Origin: Bacillus_I endophytica_A
GTDB taxonomy: Bacteria > Bacillota > Bacilli > Bacillales > Bacillaceae_H
Length of the DNA: 64,000 bases
Assembly: GCF_026790145.1 (NCBI RefSeq)
Contig: NZ_JALAMS010000024.1
Location: 3,693-67,692, forward strand
Direction: 5' to 3'
A program made the position numbers and the translations under genes. The notes below the pieces were generated by a model, which did no database searches, was not told where the DNA came from, and was given only the letters and a program-made list of their open reading frames with translations. Of this stretch, positions 25,679 through 33,850 are shown piece by piece. Each line of letters opens with the position of its first letter. Within the stretch, counting starts at the first letter, position 1.

Positions 25679-26665
25679 TTATTTTGCAGAATTAAAAAAT
25701 GCTTGATGTTTTTCGAGAAGCTCAACTGTCAATGGTTCTTTAAACACTTTATTATTAGCAGCTTTATTTTCTTCATCTACGGTCTCTCCTTCATACAAAG
25801 GAACAGGGTAATAGTTAATAAGTTCAGCTCTTGCATCTTCTACAATAACCTTTGCCATATCCATTGCTAGTTCTGTCTTCTTATCTTTTTTATTGATTAC
25901 TGCTAATGATTCTGTATTAGAGAAATTCCCTTCAACAGGGTCAATAAAGTCTATAGGTGCTCCTGACTGCTTCACTTCCACCGCCTGATGACGAAGACCA
26001 AATCCTACAGCAACTTCTCCAGCTTGTACCTTTTTAATTGAACCTGAACCAGAGCTTTCTAAATGGGGCCCTGCATTCTTTATAATTCCTGCCATTACTT
26101 TCTTTCCTTCTTCTTCCCCATATTCACTGATAATGGCTTGGATTAACATCCATCCTGTAGAGGAATCCATAATATTAGGAATAGAAACCAATCCCTTATA
26201 TTCCGGACTTGCTAAATCCTTAATAGACTTTGGTATATCTACCCCTTTTTGTTTCATCATTTCTGTATTAAAAAATACAGCACCTGTATTAGCTAAGATG
26301 GGAGTATAAAAAGCTGGATACTTATCAATTGTTTTCGTTTCAAACGCTAAATCTTTAAACATTGAATGCCGCTCTTCGGCACTTTCTAGAAAATAAGAAC
26401 TCATGGTGACTAAGTCAGCCTCTATCTGCTCTCCTTCAGCCATTAGTTTTCCTCCTAATTCAGATGTACCAAGAGATTGGATGATATATTTCCCTTCATA
26501 CCCAGCATCTTTTAACGATTTCTCCATCGCTGCTATTGCTTCTTCATCTCCATTGGAGTAAATCACAACTTTGTCATCACCACTGTTTGCTGATTTTGCT
26601 CCACATCCTGCCATGATGACGACAAGTCCAATTAATATCATAAGTAGCCTTTTCTTCATCCTCAT
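25679..26665 (-). CDS. phnS: 2-aminoethylphosphonate ABC transporter substrate-binding lipoprotein
   Basis: The 328-residue protein has a lipoprotein signal ending VVIMAGCG and a family 1 solute-binding fold (VVIYSNGDEEAIAAMEKSL, SSGWMLIQAI, GFGLRHQAVEV). The position between permease and phnW and the fold fit PhnS-type 2-aminoethylphosphonate binders; iron-binding homologues share this fold. The context decides the call. Confidence 0.85.
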   Translation of the reverse strand: MRMKKRLLMILIGLVVIMAGCGAKSANSGDDKVVIYSNGDEEAIAAMEKSLKDAGYEGKYIIQSLGTSELGGKLMAEGEQIEADLVTMSSYFLESAEERHSMFKDLAFETKTIDKYPAFYTPILANTGAVFFNTEMMKQKGVDIPKSIKDLASPEYKGLVSIPNIMDSSTGWMLIQAIISEYGEEEGKKVMAGIIKNAGPHLESSGSGSIKKVQAGEVAVGFGLRHQAVEVKQSGAPIDFIDPVEGNFSNTESLAVINKKDKKTELAMDMAKVIVEDARAELINYYPVPLYEGETVDEENKAANNKVFKEPLTVELLEKHQAFFNSAK

Positions 26666-26683
26666 TTATTGTCCCTCACTTCA

Positions 26684-28303
26684 TTAAGTTTTTTGAAATT
26701 GCCTCTTCTGTATAAAATCACAAATGAGTTTAACTACAATGTTTGTACAAAATATGAGTAAAGATAGTACGAAAATCTCGTTGAACTTAGCAAAGTGCTG
26801 GAGTTCCTTAATTTCACTTGATACAAGAGAGGTTTGTGCAGATACTAGAAAAATAATCCCACTTACAGTTACCATAGAATTAATAAAATAGTAGCTGAAC
26901 ATCTCGGTAACAGTGGAAGCTGAGTTCGGCAGAATAACACGATAAATCGTTTTAAACCAGCTATCACCAAGCAAACCACCTGTTGTCTCCCATGTAGGAT
27001 TCATTTTAGACAGAGAGTTTTTTGCCATTAAATAAGGTGTCGTAAAATAGTGAACAATATTACAGAATATTATGATAATAAAAGTTCCTTTTAGGGTACT
27101 TTCATTGAATAATAAGAGATAAGAAAGACCAAGTACCATACCAGGTAGTGTATTTGTAACCATGGATACAAGATCAAAGGTCCCTCTTCCTTTTAAGCTT
27201 GTCCTCGTATTTAAAATAGCTGAGCAATAGGCAATTACAATTCCTATAACCGTTGTAAAAATGGCCACAATGACGGAATTTTTATAAACCATGCTTAAAC
27301 CACTCGTTGTAAATACATTAACAAAATGCTGAAATGTGAATGTTAAATTGTAAGGGAAGTTCGTTAAGAATGGTGCAATAAACATGACGAGAAAGATAGA
27401 AAACATCCCAACTACTACCCCAATAGATATGATTCCTAGAACACAATCTCGAACTCGATTTTGAATAATATCAATAGGAGTAAATTTATCATAGTGAAAA
27501 TTGAAACGCTCTAAGTACTTGAGTAAAATAATAGCGAATAATGCTGGTAAAAGCATGAATACAGCAATAACTGCCCCATCACTAAAATTTGGTATCGTTC
27601 CTAACATAACTTGATATAAGTGAGTCGCTACAACAGAATATGTTCCTCCAAGTGAAGCTGGGATTCCGTAATCTGTAAAACTTAGGATAAAGGAAAGAAC
27701 AAATGCTCCTCCTAGTGTACCAAGCATTGGTCTTAAAATTGTATTGTAAAAACTTCTTATTGAACTATCCATCATTAATGTACTAACAATCATAAACTTC
27801 TTATCGATATACGAAAATGAGTTATTAATTAAGAGATATGCTGAAGGCAATGTGTAAATAACGTATCCTAACAGCAAACCATTAAATCCATAGATATTAA
27901 ATAATGGTTCTCCTAATATTTGTGTAATAAGACCTTGATTACCAAAAGAGTACATAATGGCAAACCCATATGTAATGGTCGGCAGCAACATTGGAATTAA
28001 AATCCCTATTTTTATTGCACTTTTTAAAGGCTTAAAGATATTAGTAAAATGAAACGCGTACGCTATTAAGAAAGCAAGAATAGTTGTAATAGCTGCGGTA
28101 ATACTAGAAATCTTGATACTATTTGCAAAAGCTGCCATTAGTTCACTATTAGATAGAACGTTTACGTAATTATATATGTCAAACCCTTGACTGCCTTCGA
28201 AGGAACGTACAACAAGTATCCCAAGCGGTAATACCAAGAACAAGAAGAAGATCATCAAGATTATCCCATATATCACTCTCATTTCTGTACGTACATTAAG
28301 CAT
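26684..28303 (-). CDS. 2-aminoethylphosphonate ABC transporter permease, fused two-domain form
   Basis: This protein of about 539 residues (GTG start at 28315 gives 543) has twelve predicted membrane helices. Two binding-protein-dependent permease domains are fused in one chain, where the Salmonella system has separate PhnU and PhnV. The first domain ends with PASLGGTYSVVATHLYQ and the second with the WETTGGLLGDSWFKTIYRV EAA-like loop. ATG at 28303 has GGTGAG upstream and overlaps the phnT stop codon by 8 bp. Confidence 0.85.
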   Translation of the reverse strand: MLNVRTEMRVIYGIILMIFFLFLVLPLGILVVRSFEGSQGFDIYNYVNVLSNSELMAAFANSIKISSITAAITTILAFLIAYAFHFTNIFKPLKSAIKIGILIPMLLPTITYGFAIMYSFGNQGLITQILGEPLFNIYGFNGLLLGYVIYTLPSAYLLINNSFSYIDKKFMIVSTLMMDSSIRSFYNTILRPMLGTLGGAFVLSFILSFTDYGIPASLGGTYSVVATHLYQVMLGTIPNFSDGAVIAVFMLLPALFAIILLKYLERFNFHYDKFTPIDIIQNRVRDCVLGIISIGVVVGMFSIFLVMFIAPFLTNFPYNLTFTFQHFVNVFTTSGLSMVYKNSVIVAIFTTVIGIVIAYCSAILNTRTSLKGRGTFDLVSMVTNTLPGMVLGLSYLLLFNESTLKGTFIIIIFCNIVHYFTTPYLMAKNSLSKMNPTWETTGGLLGDSWFKTIYRVILPNSASTVTEMFSYYFINSMVTVSGIIFLVSAQTSLVSSEIKELQHFAKFNEIFVLSLLIFCTNIVVKLICDFIQKRQFQKT

Positions 28304-29048
28304 ATTGCTCACCAAATAAATGAAAGATATTTTGTCTTTTAATCTGTAATTGTTTTAATATAAATCCTTTCACAAATTCATTCTTTGGTTGGTGAATAAT
28401 TTCATGGGGTGTCCCAAATTGAGAGATATTCCCTTGATTAATAATAAGAATCTTATCAGATAAAGTTAATGCTTCTTCTGGATCGTGGGTTACAATAATA
28501 GTTGTGAGCTGAAATTCCTTTGCAATTGATTTAATTCTTTCTTTAATTGATTCTTTAATAACCCCATCAAGGGCACTTAATGGTTCATCAAGAAGAAGAA
28601 GTTTTGGCTTCATCACTAAAGTTCTAGCTAGTGCCACTCTCTGTTTTTGACCTCCAGATAATTCACTAATTTTTTTATTCAGATGAGGCTTTAGCTCAAG
28701 GAAATTGATATACTCTTTTAATTCTTCTTCAGTCACTAACCCTCGTTTATTCTTCAGCCCATATACAATGTTCTCATAGGCATTCAAATGGGGAAAAAGG
28801 GCATAATCTTGAAATACAATATTAAATCCTCGATCTTTCATCTTTACATTCGTCAAATCTTCATTGTCAAAAATGATTTTCCCTTTATCCATTTTTGTGA
28901 GACCTAAAATAATATTTAATAGCGTTGTTTTCCCGCTTCCACTTTGTCCAAGTAACGAAACAATTTCGCCTTTATTAATTTCCAAACTAATGTTATCAAG
29001 CACTACCTTATTATCATACTGTTTACTAATTTGCTCTAGCTTTAGCAA
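28296..29048 (-). CDS. phnT: 2-aminoethylphosphonate ABC transporter ATP-binding protein
   Basis: Start is taken as TTG at 29048 (LLKLEQISKQYD) with GGAGG eight bases upstream; the frame opens further at 29081. It is a single ABC domain with Walker A GQSGSGKTTLL, signature LSGGQKQRVALARTL, Walker B LLLLDEPLSALD and the switch His in IIVTHDPEEAL. It energises the fused permease. It is the second gene of the phn operon, behind the regulator. Confidence 0.88.
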   Translation of the reverse strand: MLKLEQISKQYDNKVVLDNISLEINKGEIVSLLGQSGSGKTTLLNIILGLTKMDKGKIIFDNEDLTNVKMKDRGFNIVFQDYALFPHLNAYENIVYGLKNKRGLVTEEELKEYINFLELKPHLNKKISELSGGQKQRVALARTLVMKPKLLLLDEPLSALDGVIKESIKERIKSIAKEFQLTTIIVTHDPEEALTLSDKILIINQGNISQFGTPHEIIHQPKNEFVKGFILKQLQIKRQNIFHLFGEQYA

Positions 29049-29137
29049 ACAACTCACCTCCACCTTTAAAGTTAAACGCACATATTTATAGATGCCTTAG
29101 GAGGTAATTGAGCTGAAGTGCTCTCAATCCTAGTCTC
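29049..29137 (-). promoter_or_regulatory. Hairpin between regulator and phnT
   Basis: TTAGGAG and CTCCTAA with an inner TTGAG/CTCAA helix form a long imperfect stem on the minus strand (about 29097-29141). There is no T-run. It could be an RNA processing or stability element separating regulator and transporter expression. Confidence 0.35.
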
Positions 29138-29917
29138 CTAATCAGCTTGAATCCACTTAGAATCGTCTATTCCAAAATCCTTAACATGCGGTACATTCGT
29201 AATAATATAGTCCACTTCACTTAGATCTTGTATTTTGTAATTAGCAATATTACCAATCTTTGAGGAATCACTTAAGATATAAGTTTGCTTAGCATTAGCC
29301 ATAAAGATATTAGAAAGCATACATTTGTCTAAATCATAACTTGTGATACCTGCATGATGATCAAGTCCATCAATAGAAATAAAGGCTTTATCTACAAAAA
29401 GCTCATTAGCCATTCTCTCTGCTAAAGAACCAGAAGTACGAAAATGATCACCTTTTACATGCCCCCCAAGGAAAATCATTTCTCCTTTAAACGGATGTTC
29501 ATCCTCTTCATATTCCATTAACTTAGCTGCGAAAGGAAAAGAGTTTGTAATAACTGTCACATCTTTCTTTCGTTTGATAGAAGAAGCCATTTGTAACGTC
29601 GTACTTCCTTCATCAATAAAAATAACTTCTCCATCTTCCACAAAAGATGCAGCTTTTAGACCAATGATGATTTTTTGATCAATATGGAGGATTCTTCTCT
29701 TAAACATAGACAACTCATTAGAATCCTCTTCAATTCTTACTGCCCCGCCGTGAACTTTTTTAATTTTTTGTTCACTTTCTAATTCTTCTAAATGACGACG
29801 AATAGTTTCTGTTGATACGTTAAAAATCTTTGCAAGACCATTTACCTTCACTTGTCCTTCATTATTCACTATCTCTATAATTCTCTTCTTTCTTTCTTCA
29901 GCTAATAAAGACATCAT
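29138..29917 (-). CDS. DeoR-family transcriptional regulator
   Basis: The 259-residue protein has a DeoR helix-turn-helix (VNGLAKIFNVSTETIRRHL) and the DeoRC sugar-isomerase-like domain with KVHGGAVRIEE, FIDEGSTTLQMASSI and SDSSKIG. DeoR regulators usually sense phosphorylated sugars. It heads the 2-aminoethylphosphonate operon, so its effector may be a phosphonate or a phosphorylated intermediate, which is unusual for the family. Met1 or Met2 can serve as start. Confidence 0.88.
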   Translation of the reverse strand: MMSLLAEERKKRIIEIVNNEGQVKVNGLAKIFNVSTETIRRHLEELESEQKIKKVHGGAVRIEEDSNELSMFKRRILHIDQKIIIGLKAASFVEDGEVIFIDEGSTTLQMASSIKRKKDVTVITNSFPFAAKLMEYEEDEHPFKGEMIFLGGHVKGDHFRTSGSLAERMANELFVDKAFISIDGLDHHAGITSYDLDKCMLSNIFMANAKQTYILSDSSKIGNIANYKIQDLSEVDYIITNVPHVKDFGIDDSKWIQAD

Positions 29918-29966
29918 TCATTCTCCTTTGCTTTCTACTCAAATTATAAAAAATGATTGTAAAGTG

Positions 29967-29989
29967 ACTATTAATACATTGTTAATAGT
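29967..29989. promoter_or_regulatory. Candidate DeoR-type operator
   Basis: ACTATTAA and TTAATAGT are perfect inverted copies around a 7-bp spacer, 50-72 bp upstream of the regulator start codon. This is a likely autoregulatory site by position. Confidence 0.45.
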
Positions 29990-30171
29990 TTGTTGATATT
30001 TTGTGGTTTTTTGTGATATTAGTTGGTTTTTATTATATAGGTTTGAGGTATTGCTTGTAAATTGAATATTTATAAATTTATTCCATCTTTTTATACTCTT
30101 GTTTAATAACTTAAATAAAGTGAGTAATATAGGAAGACTTTTTATTAGAACAATATTAGAAAGATCAATAA

Positions 30172-30214
30172 AAAAGCCTGTTCAAAAGTTAATTAAGCTT
30201 TTGAACAGGCTTTT
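30172..30214 (-). terminator. Bidirectional terminator
   Basis: AAAAGCCTGTTCAAAAG and its perfect 17-bp complement surround a nine-base loop and end in TTTT. It lies behind the Imm6-like gene. Confidence 0.88.
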
Positions 30215-30303
30215 ATTTGCTAGTAAGATGTGATTATTTCTTTCTATCTTACTACTACTAAACCTATATATACAGGGCATCGACTGCTATCAACATTTAT
30301 TAC

Positions 30304-30807
30304 CTATAACAGCTTTAATGTTAAAGAAATCGGTCTTTTAAATTTTGAGCCTGAAGAATAACTTTCTAATATATATGTTTTGATATTATTAATACTTTCA
30401 AAATTAAATAAACCTGATTCCATTGCATTTTCTCCTAACGTTTTCAATGTATCGTCATTAATACTTTCCATTGCTTGAGGAACAATTTTTACGTTTTCAT
30501 TTTGATATGCTTGATAAATTGTATAGGAAACTCCATCTAAAACGGCATACCATGCGTGTTGTTTTAATCTATCTTCTTCATCATTGGCAAATTCAGTTAT
30601 ATCAATGTAATCCCCACTATCTATGTAGTTATAAAGATAATCTCCAGTTACATTTTCCCCTGCAAGCCATTTCCAACAGTCATCAAGAGCCTCTCTGCCT
30701 GTTTGATATCCAGGCTCCTTGGATTTTATTATGTAAAACAGTTTTTCAGCAATTATTAAACCTGTAGCAACTTTAGACTCTGCAGTGAGATCGTGTATAA
30801 AGTTCAT
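30304..30807 (-). CDS. Imm6-like immunity protein
   Basis: The 167-residue, mainly helical, acidic protein resembles the Imm6 family as I recall it, with conserved ALDDCWKWLAGENVTGDYLY and the AWYAVLDGVSYTIYQAY block. Immunity proteins of this group neutralise polymorphic toxins carried on secreted nucleases or LXG/RHS-type proteins. No toxin gene lies within 30 kb on either side, so this is an orphan immunity gene. It is flanked by two strong terminators as a single-gene unit. Confidence 0.65.
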   Translation of the reverse strand: MNFIHDLTAESKVATGLIIAEKLFYIIKSKEPGYQTGREALDDCWKWLAGENVTGDYLYNYIDSGDYIDITEFANDEEDRLKQHAWYAVLDGVSYTIYQAYQNENVKIVPQAMESINDDTLKTLGENAMESGLFNFESINNIKTYILESYSSGSKFKRPISLTLKLL

Positions 30808-30843
30808 GAGTAATCCCCCTTATTACTCTCAATTTATCACAAT

Positions 30844-30888
30844 AAAAAAGCTGCTCAAAAGGTTAATTCTCCTTAGAGCAACTTTTTT
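30844..30888 (-). terminator. Rho-independent terminator behind the Pro-rich gene
   Basis: AAAAAAGCTGCTC pairs with GAGCAACTTTTTT with one mismatch and a loop that can fold further. It lies 66 bp after the stop codon of the Pro-rich gene. Confidence 0.75.
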
Positions 30889-30953
30889 ATATCAACATCT
30901 TTCTTCTGTTATCATTAACAAACCTTTATCAAATCATAGTAGACCATATCTGT

Positions 30954-31376
30954 TTAAAAGCAAGTAAACGATTGAATTTGACGCAGGTCAATTCCGAAAT
31001 AAACCCATCCAAATCCAGTCCAGCGATATCCTGCAACAGAAGTTCGACCAACAAATATTGGGTAGAACCAGAACTGTTCAGCTCCTCTTAACCATACATA
31101 CGTATAGTTGAATAAACATCTTGCAATCCCACCTGGATCAACCGCAAATGTTTCTACTTGTTGTTGAGGAACAAAAGTTGGTGGTGGAGCAGTTGGTGGG
31201 CCGGAAGTTGGGCCTTGGCTAGGAGGTCCAGGTGGTCCCAGTGGCGGGGATGTAGGTGGTGGAGAAGGAAAAAACCCACTGAATTGTCTTGCATCAAAGC
31301 CTGTGTGGTCTAAATGAGAAGGTATTTGTTGATGATTTAAATAGCCATAATCAACGTTTTTATGATAAGGATACAT
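30954..31376 (-). CDS. Proline-rich Bacillus protein of unknown function
   Basis: Start is the ATG at 31376 (MYPYHKNVDYGYLNHQQ) behind AAAGGAG, giving 140 residues; the frame opens at 31400. Residues about 45-72 are a Pro/Gly/Ser-rich segment with many PP and GPP steps. The C-terminal half is compact and aromatic (FNYTYVWLRGAEQFWFYP, RWTGFGWVYFGIDL, ending FTCF). I recall similar tails in uncharacterised Bacillus proteins sometimes thought spore-associated. No signal peptide or membrane segment is visible. Confidence 0.7.
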   Translation of the reverse strand: MYPYHKNVDYGYLNHQQIPSHLDHTGFDARQFSGFFPSPPPTSPPLGPPGPPSQGPTSGPPTAPPPTFVPQQQVETFAVDPGGIARCLFNYTYVWLRGAEQFWFYPIFVGRTSVAGYRWTGFGWVYFGIDLRQIQSFTCF

Positions 31377-31572
31377 AATATTAAACTCCTTTATTTTCAA
31401 ATCTTATTGCATCATATTCTTTAGTTGTTTGCCTATCAACTTGTTCGCTAAGAAATGGGCCTTTACCTACATATCATAATTATTGTTGCAAATTTTGTGG
31501 ATTAAATAGCCTTTTTAGCGGTTTATCCATCCCCACCATTTTCTTTATAAGTGTCATGTAGGCATAAGTTTG

Positions 31573-31581
31573 CATATGGTA
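31573..31581 (+). promoter_or_regulatory. Sporulation-type -10 element (sigma-K/E-like)
   Basis: CATATGGTA fits the sigma-K -10 pattern CATANNNTA and lies 47-55 bp upstream of the 31628 start. A GTCATG-like -35 lies about 14 bp further upstream. Weak evidence on its own, but consistent with a spore-surface role for the gene. Confidence 0.3.
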
Positions 31582-31627
31582 CATCAGAAAATAACCGGTT
31601 CATTCGTGTAGTAATGGAGGAATAGAG

Positions 31628-32119
31628 ATGACAAATTTTTATTTTTTTAATGGAGTCATTAAGATGATTACAGATTTGAATGTAGGAGAGAATGAGGGCA
31701 ATGCAGGGTGTTACAAGTTAATTTCCGTAGAAAATGAATTAGGAGCAGTCGTAAATTTTGTAGCAGGACCTTCAACTTACTTTGTAGATCATGTTGCAGT
31801 ATCAGTAGGAGATTATATAACGGGATATTATGACGGAGATGCCCCTGTTCCTCTTATTTATCCCCCACAATACCAGGCACTCGTTATTGTAAAAGAGAGT
31901 ACAAGTCGAAATGTGAAAGTAGATTACTTTAATAGCCAGTTAGTGAGTAGTGATGGACAATTACAAATAAATATAGCACCCTATACTCAAATACTATTAA
32001 CAAACGGACAATTTTTTTCAAGAATACCTGTAAACCGAGATCTAATTGTTATTTACGGAGCTTCAACTAAAAGCATTCCAGCTCAAACAACTCCCTATAG
32101 AATAATTGTTTTATGTTAG
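31628..32119 (+). CDS. Uncharacterised Bacillus protein
   Basis: This 163-residue protein has no signal peptide, membrane segment or recognisable catalytic motif. It is rich in beta-type sequence, with VDHVAVSVGDYITGYYDGD, PLIYPPQYQALVIVK, and repeated short hydrophobic strands ending IVLC. I believe close relatives occur in Bacillus genomes as hypothetical proteins. GGAGG lies six bases upstream of the ATG. A downstream Met (residue 13) could also serve. It is the last chromosomal gene before the groEL island. Confidence 0.7.
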   Translation: MTNFYFFNGVIKMITDLNVGENEGNAGCYKLISVENELGAVVNFVAGPSTYFVDHVAVSVGDYITGYYDGDAPVPLIYPPQYQALVIVKESTSRNVKVDYFNSQLVSSDGQLQINIAPYTQILLTNGQFFSRIPVNRDLIVIYGASTKSIPAQTTPYRIIVLC

Positions 32120-32129
32120 AAACCATCCT

Positions 32130-32177
32130 AAAAAAGAAAAGGCCTCCCACCAGTTTTGTAAACTGATGAGAGACCTT
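32130..32177 (-). terminator. Probable original groEL terminator, displaced by the island
   Basis: An 18-bp stem (32139-32156 with 32160-32177, three GT wobbles) is followed by a T-rich run only on the minus strand. In the chromosome without the island it would lie about 55 bases behind the groEL stop codon. No minus-strand chromosomal gene other than groEL would use it. Confidence 0.65.
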
Positions 32178-32226
32178 CTCTCACAGAGATAGCTTTTATA
32201 AGCTGTTCCTGTTAAGGAGTAGAGAG

Positions 32227-32250
32227 CATGAATTACATCATGCCGCCCAT
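32227..32250. repeat. attL, 24-bp core identical to the groEL 3' end
   Basis: Bases 32227-32250 are identical to 48327-48350, which cover the last codons and stop codon of groEL. The copy here has lost the rest of groEL. It marks the left end of the integrated element. Inside the element the next bases still read, in frame with the groEL-type ending, codons for SGGLMGGMM and stop. Confidence 0.92.
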
Positions 32251-32376
32251 AAGTCCACCGCTTTGTAACATGTTTAATGAAAGTTAACGTAAGTTGATTA
32301 ATCCGAGCAATCAAACGTTTTCTTAAGATTGGTAATGTAATTTCTTTAACGATAATTAATGGTTTAACACAGGGCT

Positions 32377-32394
32377 ATGTTACCCTTTTGTTAC
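32377..32394. repeat. Left copy of 18-bp island-end repeat
   Basis: ATGTTACCCTTTTGTTAC is identical to 48246-48263 near the other end, in the same orientation. Each copy contains two GTTAC units 11 bp apart. It is a likely arm-type site for the integrase. Confidence 0.65.
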
Positions 32395-32641
32395 TCCATT
32401 TTTAGTCAATGGTACATTTTATTTATAGACTTTTATTCTGTACAGTATTATTTTGTTACTTGTAAGAACTTAAACTAGTAACTCAGTTACATTATCTAAA
32501 TCTTTTAGGACCATATATCTTACGTTCTTTCATTTACTTTTATAATAAGAAAGAACAGGAAATTAAACATTGTTATAGACGCTATAGTCAAAGCTTTTTA
32601 TAAAATCAAAAAATATAATAACCGTTCCATATGTTTAGTGG

Positions 32642-33757
32642 TCAGGATGTGGTCACTTCAGCCAAACCATTTCTTTTTGCCACCTCGATAAAGTGTTTTA
32701 CAGTATCTGGTTTTAGTCTTGCTTCATTTGAAATATCAAGTAGGATTTGAAAAAATTCTTCAAATGATTTCTCAAGGCTAAGAGACAGAATTAATTTTGT
32801 AAAAGCCAGATGTCCAAGGAAGGTTAGGTAAACACCTTTTTCTAAAGCCTTGTTAATTAGGGCAGCGTGAGAAATTTCTGAACTAATTAACTTCCCGTTT
32901 GGACCCGTTATAAACATCAGCCTAGAACAATTTGAAATCGCTGCTTTATCAACGGCATGCATAACATCTTGAGTTGCATATTCTTTGTCTTTTGCTTCAA
33001 TAGCATATAAAATTTCATTATTTAAATAAACATCTATATCACTGATTTCTTGAGAAGAAGCCCCAGATTGATTAACAACATGAACTTCTACTCGGGTTTC
33101 TCCTGCTAGAGATTCTGTAAAAATGTTCATTAAAGCACCTATAGCTAAAGCTAGGGATTCTCCACCAAATGATTTAGTGAGCAATTCTTGAACAAAGTTT
33201 TCCAACTCAATAAAGGAAGGCGTATTAATTGTTAAAGCGCCAATCATTTCTTCTTTATCTTTGGCCAGTTGTAACGCATAATAAATAGCGTCAGTTAAAG
33301 CATCAAATGCTTGCTCTTTCGTAATTATCGTTGGTAAAAAAGCGCAGAGTAATCCTAATAACTTGCTATCTTTGCCTTTTCTTACTGGGTTATCAGTACT
33401 TAATTCAGGTATTCTTGCTGGTTTATTTAAAAATGGTTCATTGGAGCTTCCCAGTGCTCCAGATAATTTTTCTTTTTCAAAACGGACTAATACTTTATGA
33501 CATAAGGTTCTAGCGTCATAAGCCCCATCAAGCTTTGAACTTTTTTGTAAACAAAGCGGATTAATTTTAGGATCTGTTGCTTTTGCTAAAAATGCATTAA
33601 CCATAATGTATCTATAAGTGAGGTGTGTCTCACTTAATACAGTATAAATCTCTGTTTTAAAACTCGAGACAGGAGTAAAATCTTCTTTAGTAGCAATGTC
33701 GTACGCTTTATTGATGACCTCCCAAGCATCAATAAGTATTGAACTTTTGGTTTCCAA
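32642..33757 (-). CDS. SacI-like type II restriction endonuclease
   Basis: Start is best at TTG 33757 (LETKSSILIDAW), with AAAGGTGG eight bases upstream; the frame opens at GTG 33769. The protein of about 371 residues resembles the SacI endonuclease family in GAYDARTLCHKVLV and NEPFLNKPARIPEL. A PD-(D/E)XK-type centre is visible as SDIDVYLNNEILYAIEAKDKE (Asp, then E-x-K), quoted in part as SDIDVYL and AIEAKDK. It is divergent from a C5-methyltransferase gene 93 bp away, the arrangement of a type II restriction-modification pair. The recognition site would be GAGCTC if it is a true SacI isoschizomer, which is untested. Confidence 0.75.
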   Translation of the reverse strand: METKSSILIDAWEVINKAYDIATKEDFTPVSSFKTEIYTVLSETHLTYRYIMVNAFLAKATDPKINPLCLQKSSKLDGAYDARTLCHKVLVRFEKEKLSGALGSSNEPFLNKPARIPELSTDNPVRKGKDSKLLGLLCAFLPTIITKEQAFDALTDAIYYALQLAKDKEEMIGALTINTPSFIELENFVQELLTKSFGGESLALAIGALMNIFTESLAGETRVEVHVVNQSGASSQEISDIDVYLNNEILYAIEAKDKEYATQDVMHAVDKAAISNCSRLMFITGPNGKLISSEISHAALINKALEKGVYLTFLGHLAFTKLILSLSLEKSFEEFFQILLDISNEARLKPDTVKHFIEVAKRNGLAEVTTS

Positions 33758-33850
33758 AAAATCGACCACCTTTTATAAAAATATAATACAAGAAAATTTT
33801 ACCTTAAATATTAATAAAATCAAATTAAAATAAGTGAAGGATTGAATTAA

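Larger units (their letters stand above)
29918..30303. other. Gap upstream of the phn operon
   Basis: No gene is seen in these 386 AT-rich bases. They hold the 23-bp inverted repeat 29967-29989 and a bidirectional terminator at 30172-30214. Confidence 0.6.
32178..32641. other. Left end of the island, non-coding
   Basis: These 460 bases have no convincing gene. They contain attL, the 18-bp repeat at 32377-32394 shared with the right end, and further GTTAC copies near 32391, 32456 and 32487 that may be integrase arm sites. The short frame across 32111-32314 is rejected because it runs through a terminator and the att core. Confidence 0.6.

Noticed and set aside
29097..29141. Hairpin between the DeoR gene and phnT considered as a terminator
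   Set aside because: No T-run follows the stem; kept only as a possible processing element.
32111..32314. A 67-codon minus-strand frame across the groEL-type terminator and attL
   Set aside because: It runs through a long terminator stem and the att core, and its composition is not coding-like.
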